Positions 40,766 through 49,990 of a stretch of 64,000 nucleotides of DNA are shown piece after piece. A program made the position numbers and the translations under genes. How positions within the stretch are numbered: position 1 is the stretch's first letter; the number at the start of each line of letters is the position of its first letter. The notes under the pieces were generated by a model. It saw only the letters and a program-made list of their open reading frames with translations, was not told where the DNA came from and ran no database searches. The stretch is from Salinimicrobium xinjiangense DSM 19287 (lineage in GTDB: Bacteria > Bacteroidota > Bacteroidia > Flavobacteriales > Flavobacteriaceae). Where the stretch lies: the NCBI RefSeq assembly GCF_000423585.1, contig NZ_KE384057.1, forward strand, positions 92,392 to 156,391, in the 5' to 3' direction.

Positions 40766-42298
40766 ATGAAATATCTAATTAAAGCAGCAATAACAGACCT
40801 TGACGGGGTGATCACGCAAACAGCCGGGCAGCATAAAAAGGCCTGGAAAAAGACCTTTGATGGTTACAACGAGCGCCGAAAGAAGGAGGGGAAAGAGTCC
40901 TTTTTACCTTTTACAGATGAAGATTATGCCCGTCATATTGATGGAATTCCGCGATATGATGGGGTGAAGAACTTTTTGGCTTCCCGGGGACTGGATCTTC
41001 CTTTTGGCAGTCCCAAAGATCAACCCGACAGAGAATCGGTATGCGGAATTGGAAATCTAAAGAACCTGGTGTTTGGAAAAGTTGTAGCCGAAGAAGGAGT
41101 ACAGGTAAATCAAAAGAATGTTGAACAATTAAGGGCCTGGAAGGAACAGGGGATAAGGATCGGGCTCATATCCTCCAGCAGGAACTGCAGGAAGATCCTG
41201 AGAATAGCAGGGCTTGAAAATGGCCTTTTTGACACTGTAGTTGACGGCAATACTTCAGCGGAAAGAAATTTTCCCGGAAAGCCGGCACCGGATATATTTT
41301 TAGAAGCTGCCAAAGAACTACAGGTGAAACCAAAAGAGGCATTGATCATTGAAGATGCCCTGGCGGGAGTGGAAGCTGGAAAAAACGGAAATTTCCGGCT
41401 GGTTATAGGAATAGAAAATGCTTCTTCAAAAGAAGAACTTTTGGAACATGGGGCTCAATTTGCCGTGAAAAACCTTCAGGAACTGGAAATAGAATTTAAA
41501 AGAGGCCGGGAAGCCGCAGAACTTCCGTCGGCTCTCGAACATTTTTCAGAAATAAGTAAAAAACATCTTCAGAAAAAACCCTTGCTGTTCCTGGACTTCG
41601 ACGGAACTCTGGCGCCAATAGTAGAACATCATGCAGACGCGGCAATTTCCGAAGAAATGAGGGAGCTGGTAAAGCGTTTAGCAGAGATTTATCCGGTGGC
41701 AGTGATAAGCGGTCGGGGAATGGCCGATGTGAAAAAGAGACTTAAGTTACCGGGAATATATTACGCCGGTAGCCATGGGTACGAGATTTCGGGTCCTAAT
41801 GGCTTTTTCAGGGAAAATGAGGAAGCTCAAAAGGTGCTTCCGTTTTTTAATGAAATCGAACCTTTGATGCGAGAAAAGCTGAAGGAGATCGAAGGGGTAG
41901 ATTTCGAGAGAAAGAAATTTACACTTGCCATTCACTACCGGCAGGTGAAACCTGAGCAGGAGCAGGAAGTTCGTAAGACCGTAAGTAATGTATTAAAAGA
42001 TTATTCGGAATTAGCCGGAGCAGGAGGGAAAAAGGTTATTGAGATACGCCCCAATATCGACTGGCATAAAGGTAAAGCAGTGGAATTTCTTAAAAGTGTG
42101 ATTTCTGAAGAAGAAGAACCTTTTTCCATTTACGTGGGAGATGACGTGACAGATGAAGATGCCTTTCGGGAAGTAGAGCACGGACTTGGAATTCTCGTGG
42201 GAGAACATAGTCAGAACACTTATGCAGATTATTCCCTGCAGGACCTTGAAGATGTAAAAATCTTTTTCCGAAAGTTAATAAGTAGAGAAGGCACCTAA
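40766..42298 (+). CDS. Fused HAD beta-phosphoglucomutase-like domain and trehalose-6-phosphate phosphatase
   Basis: A 510-residue two-domain protein. Residues 1-245 are a beta-phosphoglucomutase-like HAD domain (ITDLDGVITQT with D11 and D13; LISSSRNC; GKPAPDIFLEAAKEL; IIEDALAGVEAG). Residues about 265-510 are an OtsB-type trehalose-phosphatase (FLDFDGTLAPIVEHH with D277 and D279; VISGRGMADVKKRL; GSHGYEI; GDDVTDEDAF). The same two domains followed by a GH65 domain make up the single mycobacterial protein Rv2006 (OtsB1); here GH65 is the next gene, 1 base away. It could link beta-glucose-1-phosphate to glucose-6-phosphate and remove phosphate from trehalose-6-phosphate. Confidence 0.9.
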   Translation: MKYLIKAAITDLDGVITQTAGQHKKAWKKTFDGYNERRKKEGKESFLPFTDEDYARHIDGIPRYDGVKNFLASRGLDLPFGSPKDQPDRESVCGIGNLKNLVFGKVVAEEGVQVNQKNVEQLRAWKEQGIRIGLISSSRNCRKILRIAGLENGLFDTVVDGNTSAERNFPGKPAPDIFLEAAKELQVKPKEALIIEDALAGVEAGKNGNFRLVIGIENASSKEELLEHGAQFAVKNLQELEIEFKRGREAAELPSALEHFSEISKKHLQKKPLLFLDFDGTLAPIVEHHADAAISEEMRELVKRLAEIYPVAVISGRGMADVKKRLKLPGIYYAGSHGYEISGPNGFFRENEEAQKVLPFFNEIEPLMREKLKEIEGVDFERKKFTLAIHYRQVKPEQEQEVRKTVSNVLKDYSELAGAGGKKVIEIRPNIDWHKGKAVEFLKSVISEEEEPFSIYVGDDVTDEDAFREVEHGLGILVGEHSQNTYADYSLQDLEDVKIFFRKLISREGT

Positions 42299-42299
42299 A

Positions 42300-44714
42300 A
42301 TGGATGACTGGAAAATTAAATATTTAGAATATTCTCCTCAGGAAGAGTCTCTTAGAGAATCACTTTGTACTGTTGGTAACGGATATTTCGCCACCAGGGC
42401 TGCTGCAGAAAGCGCATTGCCGGGCAATATTCATTATCCGGGAACTTATCTCGCCGGAGGTTATAACCGGCTTGAAACTACTATTGCCGGACGTGTCATT
42501 GAAAATGAAGACCTGGTGAACTGGCCCGACTGGACTTTGTTGAGGTTTAAAGTGGAGGATGGAGACTGGTTTGATATTGATGCTGTTGAAATTCTGGAAT
42601 TTCAGCAATCCCTAAACCTGAAAGAGGGAATATTAGAGCGAGAAGTGATATTCAGGGATAAGATGGGTTATGAATCCCGACTTATTAGTCGCAGGATAGC
42701 GAGTATGGCAGAAATGCATATTGCAGGCATAAAATGGGAGCTGCAGCCCCTCAACTGGTCAGGTCGTTTAACTATTCATTCCGCTTTAAATGCAAAGATA
42801 ACCAACTCCGGTGTTGACCGTTACAGGGCTCTCAATGGTCAACACCTTATTTCCCTCGAAACAGGAAGTTTTGAAGAAGACGGAATTTTTCTTAAAGTGA
42901 GAAGCAGCCAGTCTGAAATTGTTATGGCACAGGCCTGCAGGACTCTGCTGCATTTTGAATTATATGAGCCTGCCTTAGAAAGGAAAAATGTTATAGAACA
43001 GGATTATGTCGCCCAGGAACTCATTTTTGAAGCCCGGGAAAATAAGATCATCAGTGTTGAAAAAATTGTAGCGATCTATATCTCCAGGGACATGGCCATG
43101 GCCGATCCTTTATATGAGGCAAAGAAGCTGGTAACCAGGAGCTCTGGATTTGATGAAATTTTCCGGTTTCATAAAATGGCCTGGGAGGAGCTATGGGGAC
43201 AGAGCGATATTACCTTAAAGGCTGACGGGGATAATGATCAACTATTACTAAGGCTGCATATTTTTCACCTTTTTCAGACCTTTAGCCTCAAGACCATTGA
43301 TGAAGATGTAGGAATCCCGGCCAGGGGATGGCATGGGGAAGCTTATCGCGGACATATCTTCTGGGATGAGCTATTCATCTTTCCTTTCTATAATATCACA
43401 ATTCCCGAATTAACCCGTGCATTACTTTTGTACCGCTACAGAAGGCTGCGGGAAGCGCGATTTGCAGCCACCAAAGAAGGCCTGAAAGGCGCTATGTTTC
43501 CATGGCAAAGCGGAAGCAACGGGCGCGAAGAAACACAGGTATTACACCTTAATCCTGAATCTGGAAACTGGTTGCCAGATAATACACATTTACAACGACA
43601 TGTAAATGCGGCTATAGCTTATAATGTGTGGCAGTATTTCCAGGTGACAGGAGATCTTCAGTTCCTTTCTTTTTACGGTGCAGAATTACTGCTGGAAATT
43701 GCAAAATTTTGGGAGAGCAAGGTAATTTTTAACGACAAAAGAGAGAAGTATGAGATTCATGAGGTCGTTGGTCCGGACGAATATCACACCTCTTATCCCA
43801 ATTCTTCCGAAGCTGGTCTTCGCAATAACGCATATACCAATATTATGGTAGTTTGGACGCTGAGACATGCTTTATATGCACTCGAGAAACTTAATGATAG
43901 AAGAGCCAGGGATCTTCTCAAATTATTGGAGATAAATGAAGAAGAGCTTTCCCGCTGGAAGAATATTTGTAAGAAAATGTTTGTTCCCTTTTTAAAAGAC
44001 GGTGAAATTATAGAACAATTTGAAGGATTTAGTGATTTAAAGGACCTTGACTGGAACAGGTACCATTCATTATATGGGGAGTCCATGCGACTGGATCGTA
44101 TTTTAGAGAAGGAAGGAGATGATGTAAAAAATTATAAGGCAGTAAAGCAACCAGATGTATTGATGCTTTTTTATCTATTCTCTTCTGAAGAGCTTGTCGA
44201 ATTATTTGCACTTATGGGATATGCTTTTGAGCCAAAGGAACAAATTCCTCTAAATATTGATTATTACCGGAAAATAACATCCCATGGTTCAACTCTTAGC
44301 AAAGTAGTTTATTCCTGGGTTTATGCCAGGTCGCACAGAGAGGAGTCCTGGAAAGACTTTAAGGAAGCCCTCATTAGTGATTTTTTCGATATTCAGCGAG
44401 GTACAACTGCAGAGGGAATACACCTTGGAGCAATGGCCGGAACAGTAGATCTTATTCATCGCTGTTACACCGGTATGGAATTTAAAAAAGAACGGCTGTA
44501 TTTTAACCCCGGGCTACCTCCCAATGTTCAGGAAATAAATTTTAGATGCAGGTATCGTCGACACTGGCTTGAAATAAAACTCACACAAGACCTGCTTTTC
44601 CTTAAAAGTCATGGAGGGTGGCAGGACATTATAAGGATTGTAGTTAATGAAGAAGAATTTACAATGAGGAAAGGGGAGGAGAGAAGTTTTACCTATCGGA
44701 AAAAAGAGGTTTAG
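42300..44714 (+). CDS. GH65-family disaccharide phosphorylase or hydrolase (trehalose/kojibiose type)
   Basis: An 804-residue GH65 protein: N-terminal beta-sandwich (1-270), linker, (alpha/alpha)6 barrel (about 320-680) and small C-terminal beta domain. The general acid is E494 in VVGPDEYHTS; GWHGEAYRGHIFWDELFIFPF is the classic barrel signature. GH65 enzymes phosphorolyse trehalose, kojibiose or maltose to beta-glucose-1-phosphate, the substrate of the HAD domain encoded just upstream. No otsA or treS is present in the window. The intact acid and the phosphate-loop-like GSTLSK (about 660) favour a phosphorylase. Last gene of the operon. Confidence 0.88.
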   Translation: MDDWKIKYLEYSPQEESLRESLCTVGNGYFATRAAAESALPGNIHYPGTYLAGGYNRLETTIAGRVIENEDLVNWPDWTLLRFKVEDGDWFDIDAVEILEFQQSLNLKEGILEREVIFRDKMGYESRLISRRIASMAEMHIAGIKWELQPLNWSGRLTIHSALNAKITNSGVDRYRALNGQHLISLETGSFEEDGIFLKVRSSQSEIVMAQACRTLLHFELYEPALERKNVIEQDYVAQELIFEARENKIISVEKIVAIYISRDMAMADPLYEAKKLVTRSSGFDEIFRFHKMAWEELWGQSDITLKADGDNDQLLLRLHIFHLFQTFSLKTIDEDVGIPARGWHGEAYRGHIFWDELFIFPFYNITIPELTRALLLYRYRRLREARFAATKEGLKGAMFPWQSGSNGREETQVLHLNPESGNWLPDNTHLQRHVNAAIAYNVWQYFQVTGDLQFLSFYGAELLLEIAKFWESKVIFNDKREKYEIHEVVGPDEYHTSYPNSSEAGLRNNAYTNIMVVWTLRHALYALEKLNDRRARDLLKLLEINEEELSRWKNICKKMFVPFLKDGEIIEQFEGFSDLKDLDWNRYHSLYGESMRLDRILEKEGDDVKNYKAVKQPDVLMLFYLFSSEELVELFALMGYAFEPKEQIPLNIDYYRKITSHGSTLSKVVYSWVYARSHREESWKDFKEALISDFFDIQRGTTAEGIHLGAMAGTVDLIHRCYTGMEFKKERLYFNPGLPPNVQEINFRCRYRRHWLEIKLTQDLLFLKSHGGWQDIIRIVVNEEEFTMRKGEERSFTYRKKEV

Positions 44715-44740
44715 AGAACTTTTACCCGCCTGTGTCTTAC

Positions 44741-44784
44741 CTGATGAATATCATCGCTGATTATCATGCTTTGGACTAAATTTA
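44741..44784 (+). promoter_or_regulatory. Island regulon site F and -7 element (exporter operon)
   Basis: CTGATGAATATCAT (44741-44754). TAAATTTA (44777-44784), identical to the usp-operon -7, starts exactly 30 bases from the centre. Confidence 0.7.
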
Positions 44785-44797
44785 TCAAAAGCAAATT

Positions 44798-45883
44798 ATG
44801 AACAGGAGTTGGTTTTTAGCAGTAACCTTAGTCTTCCTTATTTCCTGTAAGCAACAGCAGGAAAAGATCTATCCCATAGAAACCAGTATCACAGAGTCTG
44901 TCTATGCTTCAGTGATTGTGCAGCCCGATAGTCTTTACCAGGCCTTTACCGTGGTAAACGGTATTTTGGATGAGAATCTCGTGGAGGAGGGTGACCTGGT
45001 CAATAAAGGTGATGTATTGGTGCAGATCATAAAGACCAATCCCGAAATAGCATCCAAAAATGCCCTTTTAGACCTGCAACTGGCCCGGGAGAACCTGGAA
45101 GGTGGCGCAGCGGTTCTTTCCAGTCTTGAGGAGGAAATAAAAGCCGCTAAACTTCAGTATCTCAATGATTCAGTGAATTTCAAAAGGCAGGAGCGGCTCT
45201 GGGAGCAGCAAATCGGTTCCCGAACCAATCTTGAAAGCAAAAAACTGGCTTATGATAAATCAAAAACAGCTCTGGAAAGGCTTCAGAATGAATATAATCG
45301 AACCAAAAAAGAGTTGGAGACCCGTTATAAACAGGCGCAGAATGCATACAGGGCATCCCAGGTGAATACTACCGACTATTCTGTCACCAGTAAAATAGAT
45401 GGAAAAGTTTATGCTCTACATAAAAATCCGGGGGAGATTGTAAGTCCGACTCAGCCGTTGGTTACTTTAGGGAGTGCAAACAAATTTGTTATAGAGATGC
45501 TGGTAGATGAAGAGGACATTGTAAGGCTGAGAGAAGGGCAGCCTGTTTATCTTAGGCTGGATGCCTATCCGGAGATCATTTTTACTGCTGTAGTTCACAA
45601 GATATATCCAAAGAAGGATGAACGGAATCAGACTTTCCTGGTAGAAGCACTTTTTGAGGAGGCGCCCGAAGTTTTATTGCCGGGATTGTCCGGGGAAGCC
45701 AATATAGTGGTGGCAAAAAGGGAAAACGCGCTCGTGATTCCGCGCAGTTTTCTAATTGGGAAAAACCGGGTAAGGACAGAGAATGGAATCGTTGAGGTTA
45801 TTACCGGCCTTCAAAGTATAGATTCCATAGAGATAAAAAACGGAATTACCGCAAAGACAGAATTATTACCACCTGAGGAGTGA
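44798..45883 (+). CDS. HlyD/MacA-like periplasmic adaptor lipoprotein
   Basis: A 361-residue membrane-fusion protein with a lipoprotein signal (LVFLISC, C17). A lipoyl half-motif near residue 60 (ENLVEEGDLVNKGDVLVQI), a helical hairpin of about 110-200 (LARENLEGGAAVLSSLEEEIKAAKLQ), the second lipoyl half (SKIDGKVYALHKNPGEIVSPTQPLVTLG) and the beta-barrel (IVRLREGQPVYLRLDAYP) follow in order. It bridges an inner-membrane ABC exporter to the outer membrane. First of three genes (adaptor, permease, ATPase). No TolC gene is in the window. Confidence 0.9.
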   Translation: MNRSWFLAVTLVFLISCKQQQEKIYPIETSITESVYASVIVQPDSLYQAFTVVNGILDENLVEEGDLVNKGDVLVQIIKTNPEIASKNALLDLQLARENLEGGAAVLSSLEEEIKAAKLQYLNDSVNFKRQERLWEQQIGSRTNLESKKLAYDKSKTALERLQNEYNRTKKELETRYKQAQNAYRASQVNTTDYSVTSKIDGKVYALHKNPGEIVSPTQPLVTLGSANKFVIEMLVDEEDIVRLREGQPVYLRLDAYPEIIFTAVVHKIYPKKDERNQTFLVEALFEEAPEVLLPGLSGEANIVVAKRENALVIPRSFLIGKNRVRTENGIVEVITGLQSIDSIEIKNGITAKTELLPPEE

Positions 45884-47142
45884 AAAAGTACAGAGTAATA
45901 TTGAGCATTGCCAAAACGCACCTCGTGAGTAAACTGCGGCAAACGCTTATTGCTGCTCTGGGCGTCACCTTTGGTATAGGTTCCTATATTACTCTTGTGA
46001 GTTTCATGACCGGTCTTAACCAGATGCTGGACGATCTTATCCTGAATCAAACGCCTCATGTTCATATCTTCAATGAGATCAAGCCGACAGAGGAGCAGCC
46101 GGTAACTTTGACCGATGGTGTGGCCGGATCTTTTAACGTAGTTTATTCAGTCAGGCCAAAGCTGTCCCAAAAGAAGATCCATAATGCCAAACCTCTCATG
46201 GAATATCTCAATAGAGATGAAAGGGTAAAAGGTGCTATTCCGCAGGTGAAGACACAGGTGTTTTATGTGGCAGGCTCCATTGAATTGGGTGGGAATCTTT
46301 CGGGGGTTGAAATTCTAAAAGAGGAAGAGCTTTTCAACCTTGGAGATTATATTGTAAAAGGCAGCGCCAGGGATCTACACAACACATCTAACGGGATCAT
46401 TCTTGGTGCAGGGGTGGCAGAGAAATTAAGTCTGGAAGTAGGGGATAGGGTTCAGGTAACGACCGTTAAAGGCGATATTTTTCCACTTAAGATCGTTGGG
46501 ATCTATCAAAGCGGAATTGTTGAAATCGATAATGTGCAAAGTTATACCAACCTTGGTACGGTTCAGCGAATTCTTGGGGAACCGGAAAGTTATATAACTG
46601 ATATTAATCTAAAATTATTTGATATAGAAGAAGCAATTCCTATTGCTGAAGCTGTGGAGAAGCAGTTTGGATTAACGGCAATCGATGTTCAAACGGCCAA
46701 TGCCCAGTTTGAAACCGGAACGACAGTTCGAAACCTCATCACTTATGCGGTTTCCATAACCTTACTCGTAGTGGCCGGTTTTGGAATTTATAATATCCTG
46801 AATATGTTGATATATGAGAAGATGAACGATATTGCCATTTTAAAAGCTACAGGCTTTTCAGGAAAAGATGTGCAGTTGATCTTTATGAGTCAGGCGCTAA
46901 TTATAGGCTTTTTGGGAGGTGTTATCGGGCTGCTTCTGGGTTATGGTCTTTCCGTATTAATTAGTAATACTCCCTTTGATACAGAGGCATTGCCAACAGT
47001 GGAGACTTATCCGGTGAATTTTGATATGGCCTTCTATGTTATCGGGATCAGCTTTGCTATGCTTTCGACATTTTTTGCCGGATACTTTCCATCGCGGAAG
47101 GCCCGAAAGATCGATCCTGTGAGGATCATAACCGGAATTTGA
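45880..47142 (+). CDS. MacB/FtsX-type ABC permease
   Basis: A 420-residue permease beginning at GTG 45880, overlapping the adaptor stop by 4 bases. One N-terminal span (TLIAALGVTFGIGSYITLVSF), a large periplasmic domain (about 45-285) and three C-terminal spans with the FtsX signature (YEKMNDIAILKATGFSGKDVQLIFMSQALIIGFLGG and PSRKARKIDPVRIITG) are seen. MacB/LolCE-like; with a lipoprotein adaptor next to it, a mechanotransmitting exporter is more likely than LolCE. Substrate unknown. Confidence 0.9.
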   Translation: MKKYRVILSIAKTHLVSKLRQTLIAALGVTFGIGSYITLVSFMTGLNQMLDDLILNQTPHVHIFNEIKPTEEQPVTLTDGVAGSFNVVYSVRPKLSQKKIHNAKPLMEYLNRDERVKGAIPQVKTQVFYVAGSIELGGNLSGVEILKEEELFNLGDYIVKGSARDLHNTSNGIILGAGVAEKLSLEVGDRVQVTTVKGDIFPLKIVGIYQSGIVEIDNVQSYTNLGTVQRILGEPESYITDINLKLFDIEEAIPIAEAVEKQFGLTAIDVQTANAQFETGTTVRNLITYAVSITLLVVAGFGIYNILNMLIYEKMNDIAILKATGFSGKDVQLIFMSQALIIGFLGGVIGLLLGYGLSVLISNTPFDTEALPTVETYPVNFDMAFYVIGISFAMLSTFFAGYFPSRKARKIDPVRIITGI

Positions 47143-47144
47143 TT

Positions 47145-47828
47145 ATGAAGGCAATTCTTGAGGCTAAATATATTGATAAGCATTTTAGAAAACCCGTGGA
47201 TTTCCATGTTCTGAAGGATATCAATTTTAAGGTGAATCAGGGAGAGTTTGTATCTGTTATGGGGAAATCCGGTTGCGGAAAATCAACTCTCCTGTACATT
47301 TTGTCCACTATGGATACCGACTATGAAGGAGAATTGTACTTAAATGATGAGCTGCTCACTGGCAAGCATCCGGATTATCTGGCTTATGTGAGAAACAAGC
47401 ATATAGGCTTTGTATTCCAGTTTCATTACCTGCTCCCCGAGTTTACAGTACTGGAGAATATTATGCTTCCGGCTCGTAAGCTGGGAGAAAAATCAAATGA
47501 AGAAATAAGGACCGATGCCCTTCACAAACTTGAAATTCTGCAGATAGCCGAACTGGCACAGAAAAAAGCATCCCGTATTTCGGGCGGAGAAAAGCAACGG
47601 GTGGCTATTGCCAGGGCGCTAATAAATGATCCCGCTATAATTATGGGAGACGAACCAACGGGAAATCTTGACAGCCATAATTCCGAAAATGTCCTTAGAA
47701 TATTCAGGCAGTTGAGTGATGAGCAGGGTCTTTCGTTGTTGATCGTTACACACGACCATGATTTCGCCCAAAGTACAGACAGGATCATTTCAATGGAAGA
47801 TGGCAGGATAATTAGTGAGGGCCGGTAA
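47145..47828 (+). CDS. MacB/LolD-type ABC ATPase
   Basis: A 227-residue ATPase from the ATG at 47145; a TTG at 47139 is possible. Walker A GKSGCGKST, signature RISGGEKQRVAIARAL, Walker B IIMGDEPTGNLD and switch H in VTHDHDF are all intact. The GEPTGNLDSxxxxxVLxI block is typical of the LolD/MacB subfamily. Third gene of the exporter set. Confidence 0.93.
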   Translation: MKAILEAKYIDKHFRKPVDFHVLKDINFKVNQGEFVSVMGKSGCGKSTLLYILSTMDTDYEGELYLNDELLTGKHPDYLAYVRNKHIGFVFQFHYLLPEFTVLENIMLPARKLGEKSNEEIRTDALHKLEILQIAELAQKKASRISGGEKQRVAIARALINDPAIIMGDEPTGNLDSHNSENVLRIFRQLSDEQGLSLLIVTHDHDFAQSTDRIISMEDGRIISEGR

Positions 47829-47959
47829 TAAAAAAAATCTGATATTCTGGTCATCTAAGTTCCTGGACTTCCGGATATTTCAACTTCAGCAGCAGAATTA
47901 AGAAAACCTGAACATATTTCCGGAAGAATAATTTCTATTTTGTATCAAAATTCAGAACA

Positions 47960-48799
47960 ATGAAATGGAAAGGCAGGAGAAAAAGTTCAAATGTTGAAGA
48001 CCGCAGGGGAAGTTCTAAAGGGAAGATTGCGGCAGGAGGAGGAATAATTGCGCTTATCTTTATCGCCATCCAGTTGTTCACAGGGGGGGATGCCACCGAG
48101 ATACTTAACCAATTTCAGGAGCAGGCTCCGGCAGGGGAAACAAGAGAACTTACCGCTGAAGAAAAAGAGGTAGGAGAATTCACTAAAGTAGTTCTGGCAG
48201 ATACAGAAGACGTTTGGCACCAGCTTTTTCAACAAAGCGGAGCCAGATATGAGGAGCCCGGAATGGTGCTCTTCAGTGATGCAGTAAATACTGCCTGTGG
48301 AGGTGCTTCTGCTGCAGCGGGACCTTTTTATTGTCCGGCCGATCAGACGATTTACATGGACCTTCGCTTTTTTGAAGAACTCCGCACCCGTTTTGGTGCC
48401 GAAGGTGGAGATTTCGCCATAGCTTATGTTATAGCTCATGAGGTAGGTCATCACATCCAGACTATTCTTGGTACTTCAGGAAAAGTCCGGCAACTTCAGC
48501 AAAATCTAAATCAGCGGGAGTCAAATGAACTTTCTGTGGCCCTGGAATTGCAGGCAGATTTCTATGCAGGGATCTGGGCGCATTATAACAGGGAATATCT
48601 TGAAGGAGGGGATATACAGGAGGCTTTAAGTGCCGCCAGTGCAGTGGGGGATGATGCCATCCAAAGAAGAACATCGGGGAAAGTAGTGCCTGACGCTTTC
48701 ACCCACGGAACTTCCGAACAGAGAATGGAGTGGTTTATGAAAGGTTATCGCAGCGGAGATCTTTCCCGGGGTGACACTTTTAAACAGCTCGCAAATTAA
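47960..48799 (+). CDS. ypfJ: YpfJ-family neutral zinc metallopeptidase
   Basis: A 279-residue membrane-anchored protein: a basic N-terminus (MKWKGRRKSSNVEDRRG), one membrane span (about 28-45, IAAGGGIIALIFIAIQLF), then the peptidase domain. Zinc motif HEVGHH at H160-H164; VNTACGGASAAAGPFYCPADQTIYMDLRFFEEL precedes it and LELQADFYAGIWAH follows, the classic family layout. Substrates unknown. The last 4 bases overlap the convergent membrane-protein gene. Confidence 0.92.
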   Translation: MKWKGRRKSSNVEDRRGSSKGKIAAGGGIIALIFIAIQLFTGGDATEILNQFQEQAPAGETRELTAEEKEVGEFTKVVLADTEDVWHQLFQQSGARYEEPGMVLFSDAVNTACGGASAAAGPFYCPADQTIYMDLRFFEELRTRFGAEGGDFAIAYVIAHEVGHHIQTILGTSGKVRQLQQNLNQRESNELSVALELQADFYAGIWAHYNREYLEGGDIQEALSAASAVGDDAIQRRTSGKVVPDAFTHGTSEQRMEWFMKGYRSGDLSRGDTFKQLAN

Positions 48800-49116
48800 A
48801 CAAGGGCAGGGAAACTTACCGCCAGTATCACGATGTTGATTACAGATCCGTACTTTGCATCTTCCCAATTCAGGGTAATTAAGAATTGTGAAAGGAGCGC
48901 TCCAATAATGGCCAGGACCGGCCAGTACCCCGATCCCATCAGGAAATACAAATCTGCTATAAAAAGCAGTATAGCACAAAGCAGCCATAAAATACCTTCA
49001 GGTTTTCCGATCTTTCGGGATAGCGCCGGTAAAAAGTCATCATAAAATGATTTTACCAGTCCCATTAGATGTAAGATGGCGTGCAATAGCAACAGGAGGG
49101 AGATGAATATTTTCAT
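48796..49116 (-). CDS. Small hydrophobic membrane protein
   Basis: A 106-residue protein with about four hydrophobic segments (1-22, 40-60, 66-84, 90-106). No motif identifies a family, though the HAILHLMGLVKSF start resembles small ABC-transporter-independent membrane proteins of Flavobacteria. It overlaps the upstream usp gene by 4 bases (ATGA type), so it is translationally coupled to it, and by 4 bases the convergent ypfJ. Confidence 0.72.
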   Translation of the reverse strand: MKIFISLLLLLHAILHLMGLVKSFYDDFLPALSRKIGKPEGILWLLCAILLFIADLYFLMGSGYWPVLAIIGALLSQFLITLNWEDAKYGSVINIVILAVSFPALV

Positions 49117-49970
49117 GTGGAAAGGAAAGTCGTCTTTCGGTTTTTACGGGAACGATTATAATTTACAGGATAATTCTTTTCAAATCCCGGTATTATTAGA
49201 AGTGGTACCTCAAGTCCCGAAAGACTTTTTAGATAACTGTCATCACTTAATTTTCTTTCCATATTATAATTGCTCACGGGAAGTAATTCCACATCAAACT
49301 TTTGCTGCCTTTCTGCCTCTTTGTTTCTTTGATATTCATTGAAGCTGAAAAACTTAACTACAGGACGATATGAGTCGAAAATTCCGAAAAGCTTATCCGC
49401 CATCCTTTTTGAAATCTCATCCTTTAGATCTCCTGCTGAAATTTTATGGATTTCAAGAGAAAAGTTATGATTCCCATAGAATCTCTTTAAAGGATTTAAT
49501 ATAGCAGGATTTGCCTCAATATTGGGAGCCAGGAGAAGCAGTACTTTTTTTGGCGGGATAAATAAACCTTTAGGTGGAATTAACAATAAAGGAGCATCAA
49601 GCTTTGGGAGTGATTTGTTCAGTCCTACAGTGTCAAAATTATTTACATTATTACTGACAATGATCAGGGAAAGCTGCTTCTCAACCAGGGACACATCTGC
49701 ATAAGAATTCAAGGCATAGAAGTGAAATTTTTCCTCCGGGAAGAATTTTTTGACTTTTTTTTCCAGGTCTTTTGCTTCATGTTTGGTGGCAAAAATTATA
49801 CATTCCTCCTTTTCCGGATTAGGTGACAAGCTGCTATCTGCAGAATTCAAACATGAACCTATGCCTTTCAAATAAAAATTGCAATCCCGCCCTTTCATCA
49901 AATGAAGGCCGTACAGCACCGCATTACGGGATGATGCCGAAAAATCTGAGGGGATCAGAATATTTTTCAT
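49113..49970 (-). CDS. Universal stress protein, fourth of the island
   Basis: A 285-residue tandem-Usp protein, strongly diverged. The start MKNILIPSDFSASSRNAVLYGLHLM fits a Usp domain; the second half begins PPKKVLLLLAPNIEANPAILNPLKRFYG. The ATP-type glycine loop is not recognisable in either half, so nucleotide binding is doubtful. It shares the late Leu-rich tail (SLSGLEVPLLIIPG) with the others. A degenerate island site (G) lies upstream. Confidence 0.8.
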   Translation of the reverse strand: MKNILIPSDFSASSRNAVLYGLHLMKGRDCNFYLKGIGSCLNSADSSLSPNPEKEECIIFATKHEAKDLEKKVKKFFPEEKFHFYALNSYADVSLVEKQLSLIIVSNNVNNFDTVGLNKSLPKLDAPLLLIPPKGLFIPPKKVLLLLAPNIEANPAILNPLKRFYGNHNFSLEIHKISAGDLKDEISKRMADKLFGIFDSYRPVVKFFSFNEYQRNKEAERQQKFDVELLPVSNYNMERKLSDDSYLKSLSGLEVPLLIIPGFEKNYPVNYNRSRKNRKTTFLST

Positions 49971-49990
49971 AGCCGGGGAAAATTTGTTCT

